Source: Gammaproteobacteria bacterium
Lineage (GTDB): Bacteria; Pseudomonadota; Gammaproteobacteria; HK1
Assembly (NCBI GenBank): GCA_012103455.1
Contig: WLWT01000001.1
Coordinates: 3,417,288 to 3,481,287, forward strand
Reading direction: 5' to 3'
Length of the DNA stretch: 64,000 nucleotides
The notes under the pieces are model-generated. The model did no database searches. It was not told the origin of the DNA and saw only the letters and a program-made list of their open reading frames with translations. A program made the translations under genes and the position numbers. How positions within the stretch are numbered: position 1 is the stretch's first letter; each line of letters starts with the position of its first letter. Shown here piece after piece: positions 45,772 to 56,241 of the stretch.

Positions 45772-48246
45772 TAAGGGTTTTTCACCGCCAAAGCGGTTAA
45801 CGGAGGCGAAACGGAACTGACTGTAATCGTGTCCATTGGCAATGTGACGGGCCGCATGGGGCAATCGATCGGTGTACGGGAACTGGGTCACCTGCCAGAT
45901 AACAGGCCGCTCGGAGGCACGGCCACCGGCATAATAATGAGCGGTGGCCGACATCTCGAATGGCCGGTCCAAGAGCACCTGGCCGGGTCCATAAATGCGC
46001 ACCTCGAACTCGGGTATTTTGTAAGCTTCTTTCTTGAACTCGAGGTGCCCGCAAGAAGCCCAGCCTTGCAGTTCCGCGAATGCCCGGTACTGCCCCGCTG
46101 GCACACCGGTTTCGTCAAAAGCGTGATAGAACGTACCCGCCCCGCTCAGCGGCAACGAGTAACGCCATTGGAGCTCGCCGGGGCCATCGACCACCAAAGT
46201 GACCTCATCGCCCGCAGGAATGTGGAACTGGCCCGCGTCACGCCCCCGCAACCATCCTTTGATGTGCACCAATTCCTCCGGGCGGTAAACGGGACGCTCG
46301 GTGAAAATATGACAGTGCCCGGTTGCTTGGACCCGCAAGTATTGCGGCTGCGAGCGGGTCCATTGTAACCAGGACGAATGATCGGGTTCCCAGCGGTTAT
46401 CGCTGAACTGCTCCGGTGGCCGCGCTGGATCCCACACCAGCGTATCGGTGTCAGTGCGCACCGCTAGGCGCATGACCTGGCCGCTGCCATCACCTCCACC
46501 AATCCAGTCGAAAGTCCCATCCTGGCCAGTCGTTGCGCTCACGAAAGTTCGCCAGTGGGGCTTTTGGCCAGCGTATTGCCATCCCTCCAATGTCACCCTC
46601 GCACCAGCGACGGGGGTACCCTCAGCCAATGAGGTCACCACCACTTTTAATGCGTCCGCCGCCGCAACGGTGCTGAGCGCCAAGTCGGTTACCTGGACCC
46701 GCATCCAGCTTCTCGCCGGCCTTCCTTGAACGCGCCGTAGTCCCACTAGAAAAGTCCCTGGGCGGCCAGCCGCGGGCGTCTTCGCCAAAATAGGCGCTAA
46801 ATCCAACCCGAAGCGGGCACCGCTGCCGCCGCGCCTGAGCGGTAGCCGAAACTATTCCGGAAAAAAGCGGCGTGCCTAGTGTTCGCAGATGCGCCGCCAG
46901 GCGCGCCGGATCAGGGTGTTGAGACGGTTCATCGAACGGCACTGGCGCTTCACCCGGCCCGGGCGGCGGCGTATCTTCACGCACGCTGACCGGCTCACCG
47001 GGAAACGGCCAGAAGCCGCGATCCATCGGATCAACACCGAAGATCTTGAGATCCACCTGCTCCTCGGCACGGCCCAGCAAGGGCAAATGCTGCGGTCCGT
47101 GCAGTTCGACCACGCCCTGGGACGCAGCCCACCGCAAAAACGGTGGCTGGCTAGGGAACGTGACCACTACGCGGGTAGGCCCGATGGGGTGCAAGCGCCG
47201 ATCAGTGCTATCGGCTAGCACCGTGCTGCCTGACAGGTTCAAGGTATAACGCTGCTCCGCGGCAAAATCGCCACTGGCCACCAGCAATCGATCGGCGAGC
47301 TTCACTTGCAGATTAAGCACCGGCGGACTGATGTGTATAAAACTCGCCACCTGCGCGTGGGCGGTGGCCCGCGGCGGCGCCGAGAATTCGACCACCAGGC
47401 CACGTTGTCCTCGGCAGCGCAGGACCGCCTCCACGCCGTAGAGTACCCCGGCGGCGGGCACCGGAAGACGCTCGTTCAGACAGCCTACGCGGGTTACCCT
47501 GAAGGGCGCGGCGGTGGCGAAGCGGTAGCGCCATACCGGCGCATTCCGGGCGGCGCCAAGGCGCAGTTGCAATTCCGCCTGAGTGCCCTCGGCCAGCGGT
47601 TCCGGCAATGTAATGACCACTTTCACCGGCGCGTCGCGGGTGTGCCGGTCCAATACTTTGATGTCTAGATCCGCGCCTGATATACGGCGCTCGGCAAAAG
47701 CAAGCGTTGCGGGCAATGGTGTCAGTACCAGCTGTAGTTGCGGCGCTAAGGTGCGGGCATCAATTGCAGCGGCGAACGTCAGCGTGACCGAGCGGATGGC
47801 GCCGAGATCCTGGGCGCCCTGTGCTGGCACGGTCTGCGTTGGAATATCCAATAATGCTTGGATACGCCACGCCGCCCCTGGTACGGCGAAATCCAAAGGC
47901 TTTAGCGCCGGCCACGGCTGCACCGGCCTAAACTGCAAGGTGCGTGCATCCAGCCAGCGAAACGCTCCGGGATGAGCCGGCCATGCCTCTACTATTCCGG
48001 GGCCGATAGTTCCGGGGCCAACTATGCCAGGGTTAACGACTGCGGCGGGCTCCAACACCTCGCCGTCCTGCGCTGGCCCGACCGCTTCATCGAAAAATAC
48101 GGTGACCGGGTCCCAGGCCCGCAGCACCCCGTCCGGCACCAGCCGCGGGGCGGCTAGCGCGGGCGCACAGATGGCGGCCAGTCCACACCAAAACAGAATC
48201 TCGAGCATCCACCTGCGCCGCTTAATAGTTACCTCGAACATCGCTG

Positions 48247-51200
48247 TCACCGTGACGGTAGCGGGATGGGATCGGCCAGATATTTCTCGACCAGCGCCGC
48301 TGGCGGCCCGTGCCCTGGCACACTGGTGCCCACCAGGGCAGCCTGTACACTGCGCGGCCCCATGCCGGGAGGATTGGAGACGACCAGCCAGTAATGACCT
48401 GCCTCCAACCGATGGCGTTGGATGACGCCTTGCGCCAAAACCTCACCCCGCTCATCGTGGAAATGCGCTTGGGGCACGCCACGCTGCGCGCGGGCACCTA
48501 CGCCAATGTCGGCCGCTGCCCGCAAGTGCAGATGAAACGCCGCGCGCATTCCTGGCCCCAGCCAAACCGGTTCACTCAGGCCCTCAGTAAGAGGCAGTGC
48601 CGGCACCTGCTGCGCGAACACCCGGGCACCGCTGGTGGGCGCCAGCACAGCCAGTGTGCCTGGCTGGCCTGTTAACAGAAAATCGTGGCTGGCGCCGGCC
48701 AGCAAAGCATACTCGTGAGTGCCCGCCGCCCGCCAATGCAGTACGGCGGCGTCATCGCCAAAGACGCGCAGCAAGCCGGTACGGCCTCGGGGAACAACGA
48801 GCCTCGTGTTGGCTGACACCGTGGCGCCCGTGTTGGCGGAGCCCCATATCTGTGCGGGCAAGTCCGCCGGCGCGGTTGGCATCCACACGGCGGTCAGGCC
48901 AGCGCTGTGTCCGATCTCTAGCACCGCGCTTGCGGGCTGTGGGCGTAATAGTTTGCTGCTCCTGGCAGCTCCAAATACTTGTAATGGCAGGGAGCCAGAG
49001 CCCTCGACCGCCCCGGCTCCTGCGACTGTCCGAGTAATGCGCCAGCGGCCCGGCGATGAGAAATAGCGTACGCTCACCGGTGCTCCGCGCTCGCCGGCTA
49101 TCACTGTCTGTGACAATGCGGCGGCCAAGGACCGCTCTCCAGGGTTGAACAGCCAAAGCTCTCGGGCATCCGTCTCAACCGTTACCCGCTCCCCCTCCGG
49201 CGCCGCCGCGATAGTGGCGCCGTCCACCAGTACGTGCGCCAGCGCGGGTAGATCCATGACCAGCCGTTTGCGTCCCTCCAGTAGCCGGACCTGGCGCACC
49301 GTACCCCCCTCAATAGTGAGCGGCGTGCCAACAGCGGATAAGGCCGCAACCGCGCCATGACTAAAGTGGTCCAAGCGGATATGGGCCAGCGCCGCCCGCT
49401 GCGCGGCAACCTTTAGTGTCAGGTTCCGGGGGCTGTCCAGCCAAGCCAGCGCCGCCGCCCCTGGCTTGGCATCGGCAGCCAGTCCAGGAGCGTCCAGGGC
49501 AGGGGCAACCGCTTGTGTGTTGATCCGCACAAGACCAGGCAAGCGGTGATCGTGTAGTGAGAGCTTGGCCACGGTGCCGGGTCGAAGCGTCACCGAGGAC
49601 GCGCCTGGGCTCAGGCGGCGAACTTCATCTTCAGGCGTGCCCATTGCCAAAGCACCCGCACCGCCGCCCACTTCGGTCAACGATACGGTGGTCACACCGC
49701 TTTCGGCTGCGACCGGGTATACATGCAGTGAGTACCGTTCTTCCTTGGCCTGCGCCAACAAAGCGAAATTCCAATTCCCCTCGCTGTCATCCGCCCGCGC
49801 CACCACCACACCCGAACGGTTCACCAATTCAGCCCGGACATCGGTATCCCCGTGGGAGCGAAACACGAAGCGGCCCTCGGTAAGAGACGCTGGTACAACC
49901 CGCGGCACCCGCAAACGCCGGGTCTGTCCGGGCAGTAGCTCGGACACCGATACGGCCACCGTGTAATCGATTCGATTGCCCTTGCGTCCATGGGACAGAC
50001 GGGCTTGGTACCGCCCCGCCGGCAGTTCACCGCGCCAGCTTTTATCCGCCAGCAAGGTTGCAACACGCTGCCCCGGCGCTTGCGCGGCAAGAGTGCCCGT
50101 CATGCCGTTGCTAGCCGCCAATGTGACCTCAGCCGGCGCACTCAACGTGAACGCCCAGATATCCGCTATTTGCCCGGTGCCGGCCTCCGGCTGCAGCCAG
50201 CGGTGAGCGGCCATCTGCCCCAACGCCAATTCGTGCGGCCCGCGCCCATCGTATAGCGCTGGCTCGCGCAACCGCGTCAAATCGGCGACTACGTTCGCCG
50301 TTTGCGCGGGTGGGAATATCCGCAGCGGATAGCTGCCGGCTTTGAGATCCAGTTCCACCTCGCCACGGCTGCCGGGTGCCACCAGCGGGAGCCCTCCTGC
50401 ATCGGACAGGGCCACATTGAAGCGGTGGTGGCCGGCGCCCATCACGCGCAACCTATAACGCCCATCCTCCGCCACCCGGACCTGCCCTGCCCGTCCGCTT
50501 CCCGCCGCTACACGCATCGCCACGGCGCCATCCGGTGTCACCACACCCGGCATGGGGTCGAGCCTCAGTTCAAGCACGAAAACACCAGCCAGGCCCTCGC
50601 TCTTACCCAAAGTGGCCACATCAAGCAGGTATTCACCCTTCGGCAAGTACCCCTCAATGAGCGCATTGCGGCCCATGCCATTACTTTTTGCCTCATACAG
50701 GGCCGGGACTAGGGGGCTACTCACTCGCGCCACCGTCGCCAACAATCCGGTGGTTCCGAGCGCGTAGAGGCCGTCACGCGGGATGTGGATTTCGAACTGG
50801 GCCGGTGAATCTCGATGCAACCGTACTTGCCTAGGAGCCTCAAGCGTTAACCTATCCGGCGGGCGCACTGGTGTTGGTTCAGCGGGCGATGCTCGTTCCT
50901 CCGGCTGCCAGCGCAGCATGGCCTGTACCGGCGCCGCGCCGCGGTTGCGCACCTCGAGATGGTGCGGGCCGGTATCCAAACGGGCTGATGCCGCCCAAGG
51001 ACCGGGTAAGGCGCGGACCTCCAGCGTTCCGGGCCCTAGCGCCGATAACGTCCCGGGCGCCGCCAACCGTAGCGGTAACAATGTTGGCGCGCCGGGATCT
51101 AGGGTCATGGCGAGCGGATGCTTTAAGGTGAGTGGCAACTTTCGCACCAACAGCCCGGCGTCTTCGCCCTGAGCGGGCGTTAGCCGAATGATGGCTTGCT

Positions 51201-52734
51201 CCCGAGCGGCCACTTTTGCCGTGAAGCGGGCCACGGACGGCAGCATAACCGCCGCACCCGAGGCTCTCGCACCGCTCAGCCCAAATCCGTGTACCCCTGG
51301 TCGCTCCGGTGTGATGGTCAGCCGGTAGTAACCTTGGACCAGCTCAACAACGCCATCGGCATCCGGTTGCACCGCTTGCCACTTACCCGTGCGCGGGCGG
51401 CTGTATGGCCGTACGGCATAGGCGGCTCGCACCCCGGAACCGGTAAATTTGTAAGAGCCTGGCTCCACCACCCGCAACCACGCCTGGGCTTTGGCAGTGA
51501 GGTTAAAGCGGCGCTGCCAATTGACACCGCCGTGCAGAATCACCAAAGCCTCTTGATCCAACGGCGGATCGTTATTTTGACTGGGGCCCACGAACAGCAA
51601 GCCGTTGGCGCCTAGCTCATCGCGCGCGGCGCCGGGGATCACGCTCTCAACCCAGTATTCGCCGGCCTGCCGCAATACCGCGCGGCCCGTTGGCACGTAC
51701 ATCTGTAGGGTGTAAGAGGCGTGCGCCTGCCGTTCAACCGTTACCAAATCGAATGCCCCGCCGGTCTCGGCCAGCGGCGTGGTCCGATCAAGATAAAGCC
51801 GCGCGATCGGCACCTTGCTCGCATCGCTGATCCGCGCCTGTGCCATCGGCGCAGCGAAGATCCGACGCTTGGCCTGGGGGGTGGCAATGGTCGATACGCC
51901 TATGGCCGCCCTGGCGCTGAGCGGCAACTCCAGGCGGAATGCGCCAGCTCTGGCAGGTACCCAAAACCGGTCCACACCAAAAGGGCTGGCCTTATGCGCG
52001 GCGCGGTAAGTACTCGGCAAGCGCGGGATCCCCCTGCGCAGATAAAGCGGTTGCTCCTCGCTGCCGTCAGCCCAATCGAGCACCGCCCCGCCGTACGCGC
52101 TCACCCGGTAGCGCCCAGGCCCGAGCGCAGTGCTCAATCTCACGAAACGCAACGGCCTGCCTTCACTGGGCTCCTCGACGGTTGCAAAAGCATCGTCCGT
52201 GCGCAAAATCCACCGGCCATCGCGCCGAATATGCAGCCCCTCCAGCGAGCGTCCGGCGGCCTCTAGAATCAACTGCTCCGCTTCGGTCAGGGTCACCCAG
52301 AAGCTGCGCGCTTGTCCTTGCGCCAAGGTGGTGCTGACGTTGTCCACCGGTTGTAACTCGAGCGGCGCGGTGTTCAATTCCGCGAACGGCAGCACCGCAA
52401 CATCCGCACTGCCCGCCGCCCCTTCAGCCCCCCAGGTATCAATGCGGTGTACGCCTGCCTCGATGAACGTATTCCACGCCCCGTTTTGCTCCCCGGCCTT
52501 ACCATGCCACGGCCCCGGTCCGCGCAACCTGGACACTAGACGCAGCGCCACGCCAGCTGGGCCGCTGGCGCGGATGGCATAGCGCCCCCCGGTGGGAATA
52601 CGCACCGTAATGTCGTGCTTGCCTTGCGCGGAGACGGCGTGTGTCCACGCCAGCGCTGGTGGGGCGAAAGTTAATAGGAGAACGAGGACAATGGGCACGC
52701 ATAACGCGCCTGCTAGAAGCCTACGCGGATTCAT
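48247..52734 (-). CDS. Very large secreted beta-domain protein upstream of alpha-2-macroglobulin
   Basis: A ~1495-residue protein with a signal peptide (RRLLAGALCVPIVLVLLLTF then APPALA). It has no recognised catalytic motif. It contains many repeats of a short beta pattern: GGRYAIRASGPAGVALRLVS, RDGLYALGTTGLLATVARV, EDGRYRLRVMGAGHHRFNVA and PGSYKFTGSGVRAAYAV. These resemble pre-peptidase C-terminal-type beta-sandwiches. The start may be 52752 or 52734. Its stop overlaps the start region of the macroglobulin gene (GTGA), so it is the first gene of a three-gene operon ending in pbpC. A partner or scaffold for the macroglobulin in the periplasm is inference; the family is not known to me. Confidence 0.75.
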   Translation of the reverse strand: MNPRRLLAGALCVPIVLVLLLTFAPPALAWTHAVSAQGKHDITVRIPTGGRYAIRASGPAGVALRLVSRLRGPGPWHGKAGEQNGAWNTFIEAGVHRIDTWGAEGAAGSADVAVLPFAELNTAPLELQPVDNVSTTLAQGQARSFWVTLTEAEQLILEAAGRSLEGLHIRRDGRWILRTDDAFATVEEPSEGRPLRFVRLSTALGPGRYRVSAYGGAVLDWADGSEEQPLYLRRGIPRLPSTYRAAHKASPFGVDRFWVPARAGAFRLELPLSARAAIGVSTIATPQAKRRIFAAPMAQARISDASKVPIARLYLDRTTPLAETGGAFDLVTVERQAHASYTLQMYVPTGRAVLRQAGEYWVESVIPGAARDELGANGLLFVGPSQNNDPPLDQEALVILHGGVNWQRRFNLTAKAQAWLRVVEPGSYKFTGSGVRAAYAVRPYSRPRTGKWQAVQPDADGVVELVQGYYRLTITPERPGVHGFGLSGARASGAAVMLPSVARFTAKVAAREQAIIRLTPAQGEDAGLLVRKLPLTLKHPLAMTLDPGAPTLLPLRLAAPGTLSALGPGTLEVRALPGPWAASARLDTGPHHLEVRNRGAAPVQAMLRWQPEERASPAEPTPVRPPDRLTLEAPRQVRLHRDSPAQFEIHIPRDGLYALGTTGLLATVARVSSPLVPALYEAKSNGMGRNALIEGYLPKGEYLLDVATLGKSEGLAGVFVLELRLDPMPGVVTPDGAVAMRVAAGSGRAGQVRVAEDGRYRLRVMGAGHHRFNVALSDAGGLPLVAPGSRGEVELDLKAGSYPLRIFPPAQTANVVADLTRLREPALYDGRGPHELALGQMAAHRWLQPEAGTGQIADIWAFTLSAPAEVTLAASNGMTGTLAAQAPGQRVATLLADKSWRGELPAGRYQARLSHGRKGNRIDYTVAVSVSELLPGQTRRLRVPRVVPASLTEGRFVFRSHGDTDVRAELVNRSGVVVARADDSEGNWNFALLAQAKEERYSLHVYPVAAESGVTTVSLTEVGGGAGALAMGTPEDEVRRLSPGASSVTLRPGTVAKLSLHDHRLPGLVRINTQAVAPALDAPGLAADAKPGAAALAWLDSPRNLTLKVAAQRAALAHIRLDHFSHGAVAALSAVGTPLTIEGGTVRQVRLLEGRKRLVMDLPALAHVLVDGATIAAAPEGERVTVETDARELWLFNPGERSLAAALSQTVIAGERGAPVSVRYFSSPGRWRITRTVAGAGAVEGSGSLPLQVFGAARSSKLLRPQPASAVLEIGHSAGLTAVWMPTAPADLPAQIWGSANTGATVSANTRLVVPRGRTGLLRVFGDDAAVLHWRAAGTHEYALLAGASHDFLLTGQPGTLAVLAPTSGARVFAQQVPALPLTEGLSEPVWLGPGMRAAFHLHLRAAADIGVGARAQRGVPQAHFHDERGEVLAQGVIQRHRLEAGHYWLVVSNPPGMGPRSVQAALVGTSVPGHGPPAALVEKYLADPIPLPSR

Positions 52735-52815
52735 GCGTCCCGGCTCGCCCATGAACCATCCTCCTCAACCACTACGGGCACCGCTAGTATCACCTAGCAT
52801 GCCACCACAATGGGG

Positions 52816-52860
52816 CCAATAACTACCGTGCCAATAACTATCGTGCCAATAACTATCGTG
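52816..52860. repeat. Tandem repeat, 15-bp unit, three copies
   Basis: CCAATAACTA(C/T)CGTG is repeated three times without gaps, just upstream of the operon for the large secreted protein. It could be a promoter-proximal regulatory array or neutral expansion. Confidence 0.85.
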
Positions 52861-52900
52861 AATATAGCGCTGCGTATGACAGCTAACGGGCCATGTCAAA

Positions 52901-52938
52901 GGTGCAGGGTTGGCAAGCGGGTGCAGGGTTAGCAAGCG
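52901..52938. repeat. Tandem repeat, 19-bp unit, two copies
   Basis: GGTGCAGGGTT(G/A)GCAAGCG occurs twice in tandem in the same intergenic region as the 15-bp repeat. Confidence 0.8.
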
Positions 52939-52993
52939 CGGGCGGCGAGCACGCCCGCGCTTGAAAATCAGCCTAGTTAAGTAGGTAGGTACT

Positions 52994-53470
52994 TCAGTGG
53001 GCAGGAACGCTGGCATCCACCTCTGGGGACCAAGCCTCAATCCCACCCGCCACGTTGTACACATTGCTCAAGCCTTGCCGCCGGAAGTGTTCGGCAGCTT
53101 GGGCGCTGCGCCTACCAGTGTGGCAGTAGAACACCGGCATGGTGCCCTTCTCCAAGCGCTCGATTTCGCCGATAGTGTCCTGCTCAAGGAGCACCGAGCC
53201 ATCGATGCTCTGGCGTGCGCACGTCGATGAGCCGGTGGGCAGCGCCGGATTTGCGCAACGGGTCCAGCGCCTGCACCGGCATATCCTTGACCGCCGGGGC
53301 ATATTGGGGTTGTCAATTGCGAGGCTAGTGCCGCCTAATCCCCCGGTCACGTCAAGCCTCAGACCACGGGCGCATTGCGCTGTTTGCAGATCCAGCAACA
53401 GCTCGATTCGGCCCACCGGCTACGCACGGCGCCGGCGCAAACTGGATCACGCTGCCGAAGTTGAATGAGC
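52994..53470 (-). pseudogene. Rhodanese-domain protein with frameshifts
   Basis: The C-terminal half is a rhodanese domain: IDGSVLLEQDTIGEIERLEK, then VFYCHTGRRSAQAAEHFRRQ with the active Cys, and NVYNVAGGIEAWSPEVD. Upstream pieces in shifted frames (LRLDVTGGLGGTSLAIDNPN and a DVRT-like segment) look like an iron-sulfur assembly-type domain that precedes rhodanese in some glutaredoxin/HesB fusions. At least two frameshifts lie between 53190 and 53300. Sulfur transfer would be its role if intact. Confidence 0.6.
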
Positions 53471-53661
53471 TGCGCTTTGCGCACAATCCATCTACCCGCA
53501 GCGCAGCGACAGCGCGGCTGTCGCACCGGGGTGCTGCCCGCCCGCATGATGGCGGGGGAATGGCGGGTGGCGCTCGCCGTATTCGGCCGGGGCGGCGAAC
53601 CGAATGCTCCGGCTCCCTTGGTCTAGGCGGTGGCCGCCCGACTGCATGGCCGTCATTGAGC

Positions 53662-54680
53662 ATGGGCCGTCCACGGCGCAAGGGTGATCGGGCGCTAGCG
53701 GCTGGACGGTACCGTAATGGCCGCACGGGCGTCTTCTGCGTCGAGCGGAATAGCCGGCAAGCAAGTCCCGGAAGCGAAGGACAAGAGGCTGGCGCTGGCG
53801 CGAGACCGTTCTGCCGAACCCTCCAGTGGGCCGGACAAATCGGCCCCTAGGAATGCGCACGAAGGCCGACTACCAGCGAATACCCCGCAGGCGGATCGAG
53901 ACCTCCGGGCTGTTGTCTGTACCGAGCATCAAGGTGACGGCCCATCGGTGTGACGGCCCAATGGGGCTGCGCCAGTGTCTCAGCCCCTGGCTTGACAGCA
54001 GCCCGAGCGGCGACAACAACCTGCTTGGCGGTCATACGGAACGTACTCAAACACGCCATCAAGCACGGCATGCTCACCGCAGACTCGTCCCGGGCCATCG
54101 CGTCTGGTGCTGAACCCAAGCGGGATGTCTGCGTTGGTGACGATGACTACGCAGCTATCGCCACTCGGCTACCCGCGGCATGGCCTCGCGGAGTCCGCAA
54201 TCTGAGCTACCCCGTTTCGCACCGCCCAAGCGGTGTGCTCGGTCCACGGGCGTTCGCGGCCGCCGGGAACGACCTGCGTTTTACGGCCAGAAAGAACGGC
54301 CAGGACAGGGTGATTGAGTTCGAGGCTGCGGCTGGCCTTGACCGGACGCTACGCTGGTTCCGGCCGTGAAAGCGCGAGCAGCATGTGCACTCCCTATCGC
54401 TGCTCTGCTACCCGCGCTGGATGCGGCGGTTGGAGAGCGGCCAACGTGTTTACCGTTGAGTGCATGGCGAGGCGGTTCACGGACGCCGCTGCCGAGGCTG
54501 GCGCCGCCATCTGGCGCAAGACCGAGGAACAGTGCAAGCGGCCAGCGCTGCGCGAGCTACGGCCCAAGGCGTTGACCGGCGGGATCGACGTGGCGGGCGA
54601 CTCCGGTAAGAGCGGACACAAGAGCGGGGCGATGAAGGATCACTCTACCGCCGCCAACGGCTTCCCATGCGGGCCAGCAA
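53662..54680 (+). pseudogene. Phage-type tyrosine integrase, heavily decayed (left side of the island)
   Basis: The N-terminus MGRPRRKGDRALAAGRYRNG followed by GVFCVERN resembles the arm-binding domain of tyrosine integrases. Downstream, in other frames, come AVIRNVLKHAIKHGMLTADS and AEPKRDVCVGDDDYAAIATR (core-binding and early catalytic region), DLRFTARKNGQDRVIEFEAA, and RRFTDAAAEAG with PALRELRPKALTGG, which replaces the usual FTFHDLRAKA box. Several frameshifts make it inactive. It lies next to the tRNA-Thr-like fragment at 54790. Confidence 0.6.
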
Positions 54681-54789
54681 CCGCCGGCGCACCCCACCTC
54701 GCCAGTGATCGTTTTCAAAGAAGTATTCGGCGTATTTTCTGTGCGGCGATCAGAGCCGGCGTAACTAACTGATTTCTTTATAAAAATAC

Positions 54790-54835
54790 TGCCGGTGGGC
54801 GGACTTGAACTGCCGGCTTACTGATTGTGAGCGAG
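54790..54835 (-). pseudogene. Degenerate tRNA-Thr 3' half
   Basis: TGCCGGTGGGCGGACTTGAA and the following ~25 bases align with the acceptor/T-arm and anticodon side of the intact tRNA-Thr at 60837-60912, with roughly three quarters of positions identical; the match fades near the anticodon. It faces the same way as the intact gene, 6 kb away. It may be an old attachment-site duplicate from an integration at tRNA-Thr. Confidence 0.5.
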
Positions 54836-54920
54836 AGGAACTAGAATCGACAATTCCTTTATAAACAATAAGTTCCACTAACTTCATCAAAGAATTAAGG
54901 TAAAAGCCCTGTCAATAGAA

Positions 54921-55628
54921 TCAAGCACTTACAGTAACGTTTTCTGGATCAAGATCGAATATAGGCGCCATGGTCTTAGAGTCAAGGTCAAGCAGCCAGT
55001 CCAGATAGCGCGGTACCAAAGTTGCGAATCGCCACCACACAATGTCAACCACAGATACGCGATCCCCAGTGACATCGGAGATCGTCTCGCATAGGACTTG
55101 CGCGTCAAGGTACCCGGCGGTCTTCGCAATCCTTACTAGGTGTCGGTCGGGTTTCGCAATATCCACACCAAGGTTCTTGGCTAGATGAAGACTCGTGACG
55201 GGTCCTATGAACGCAAACGTATGCAGGTAGTCGGCGCCCTCCGACTTGACTCTATGCTTTACGGAGTCAAAGCCGCTTGCGCTAACTTCTCCCGCCAATG
55301 CCAGCATGGCGTTAACTTTTGCTCGATGACCAAATAGCTGAAATGCCGCGCCGAAAACCTCTTGCTCCGCTTCGACAATTTCCGTCGCCGACCGCCAGTC
55401 ACGGAACGCACGTCCGATTGCAGGAAAGACTCTCGCGATTACTGCCTCACGCATCCCTGACGAAAGGATCACCCAAGCACCTTCTCGCAAGAAGTCCGAC
55501 TCACAAAAATCCGAATCAACGGTTGCGTCCTGCCAGTCAATCTCGTCTGCGAATCCGCGGTGGATGAGGAAGTCCTTTGCATCGAGATACCTATTCACCA
55601 GTTTCGCTTTCGTCAGTACCGCCTCCAC
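54921..55628 (-). CDS. cap11: OGG-like HhH-GPD protein of a type IV CBASS operon
   Basis: The 235-residue protein carries a helix-hairpin-helix/GPD-type glycosylase region: FAFIGPVTSLHLAKNLGVDI and AKPDRHLVRIAKTAGYLDA, with the Asp of KPDRHL in the catalytic position. The N-terminal half is helical. In type IV CBASS an OGG-like N-glycosylase/DNA lyase relative accompanies the cyclase. The GTG start at 55628 overlaps the SLATT gene by 38 bases. It is the last gene of the five-gene operon. Its reaction in CBASS is not settled; a normal repair glycosylase is the alternative but does not explain the context. Confidence 0.78.
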   Translation of the reverse strand: MEAVLTKAKLVNRYLDAKDFLIHRGFADEIDWQDATVDSDFCESDFLREGAWVILSSGMREAVIARVFPAIGRAFRDWRSATEIVEAEQEVFGAAFQLFGHRAKVNAMLALAGEVSASGFDSVKHRVKSEGADYLHTFAFIGPVTSLHLAKNLGVDIAKPDRHLVRIAKTAGYLDAQVLCETISDVTGDRVSVVDIVWWRFATLVPRYLDWLLDLDSKTMAPIFDLDPENVTVSA

Positions 55629-56241
55629 GCTCCTTCCTCCTCTCCGTTTCTTCTTTCTTGTTGTGAAACAGCCCTATGGTTCCTCTGGCCCTCACTGCGA
55701 AGCATGCGAACATGCTCGGCAAGCCCGGATTACGCGAAATAAGCCTGCTTGCTTCAACTTTGGTCAAGTATGCGGACTTAAGCGTGTTGAAGTCGGCATC
55801 AGGGATTGGGAGGGTATTCTCGTTCGCCGACCAATACGCACGCGACAGTTCTTCGCGCCTGTCCTCAGGCCATCCTGCGTCAGGCCCGCGAGATTCCCGA
55901 AACTCCTGTAAGACCAATGTCCATTTGCGGGTTGCATCTTCATGCCTTGATGCCTTTCCAGGCCAGTCGAACACCGCAAGAACCAACGCACCGGCGAACG
56001 CTGCCACAGATGCGATACCCAAAACGAATTTCGTCTGCAAAGCATCAATTTCAAAGAATCCATACGTCTCGCCAGAGGCAAATGTTGAAGCGCAGAAGAC
56101 TACGGACGCTATCAGTAGCAAGATTTCAGCAAATCTCGCGCGAAACCTGTATCTATCCTTCAGCATGTGATGCATCGCTAACGTTTGGCTAGCTACGGAG
56201 TACTGCCGTTCAATCTCTTGCTGACTAGGAATTTCGGTCAC
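55591..56241 (-). CDS. SLATT-domain two-helix membrane effector of CBASS
   Basis: A 216-residue protein starting at GTG 56241, which overlaps the cyclase gene by 17 bases. After RQYSVASQTLAMHHMLKDRY come two membrane helices (AEILLLIASVVFCASTF and FVLGIASVAAFAGALVLAVF) and a helical cytoplasmic part (RKWTLVLQEFRESRG). This is the SLATT layout. SLATT proteins act as membrane-disrupting effectors triggered by a cyclic nucleotide. The tail RNKKEETERRKERGGG-like stretch is very charged. The long frame extending further upstream overlaps the cyclase gene and is ignored. Confidence 0.8.
   Translation of the reverse strand: MTEIPSQQEIERQYSVASQTLAMHHMLKDRYRFRARFAEILLLIASVVFCASTFASGETYGFFEIDALQTKFVLGIASVAAFAGALVLAVFDWPGKASRHEDATRKWTLVLQEFRESRGPDAGWPEDRREELSRAYWSANENTLPIPDADFNTLKSAYLTKVEASRLISRNPGLPSMFACFAVRARGTIGLFHNKKEETERRKERGGGTDESETGE

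Larger units (their letters stand above)
41543..48241 (-). pseudogene. yfhM: Bacterial alpha-2-macroglobulin (YfhM-like), broken by frameshift and IS5
   Basis: Bacterial alpha-2-macroglobulins trap proteases in the periplasm, paired with PbpC for repair. The precursor starts near ATG 48241 with a signal peptide (LEILFWCGLAAICAPALA) and no lipobox Cys, unlike E. coli YfhM. The frame breaks near 46840: FSGIVSATA should pass to LPLRRGGSGARFGLDLAP. The IS at 44885-45771 splits codons after FGGEKPL; removing it with one target copy restores KPLAGQPLARQEG. The thioester motif PYACTEQRIAK is intact, as are the bait-side beta domains. Two lesions in an otherwise unblemished ~1950-codon gene imply recent loss. 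Confidence 0.9.
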
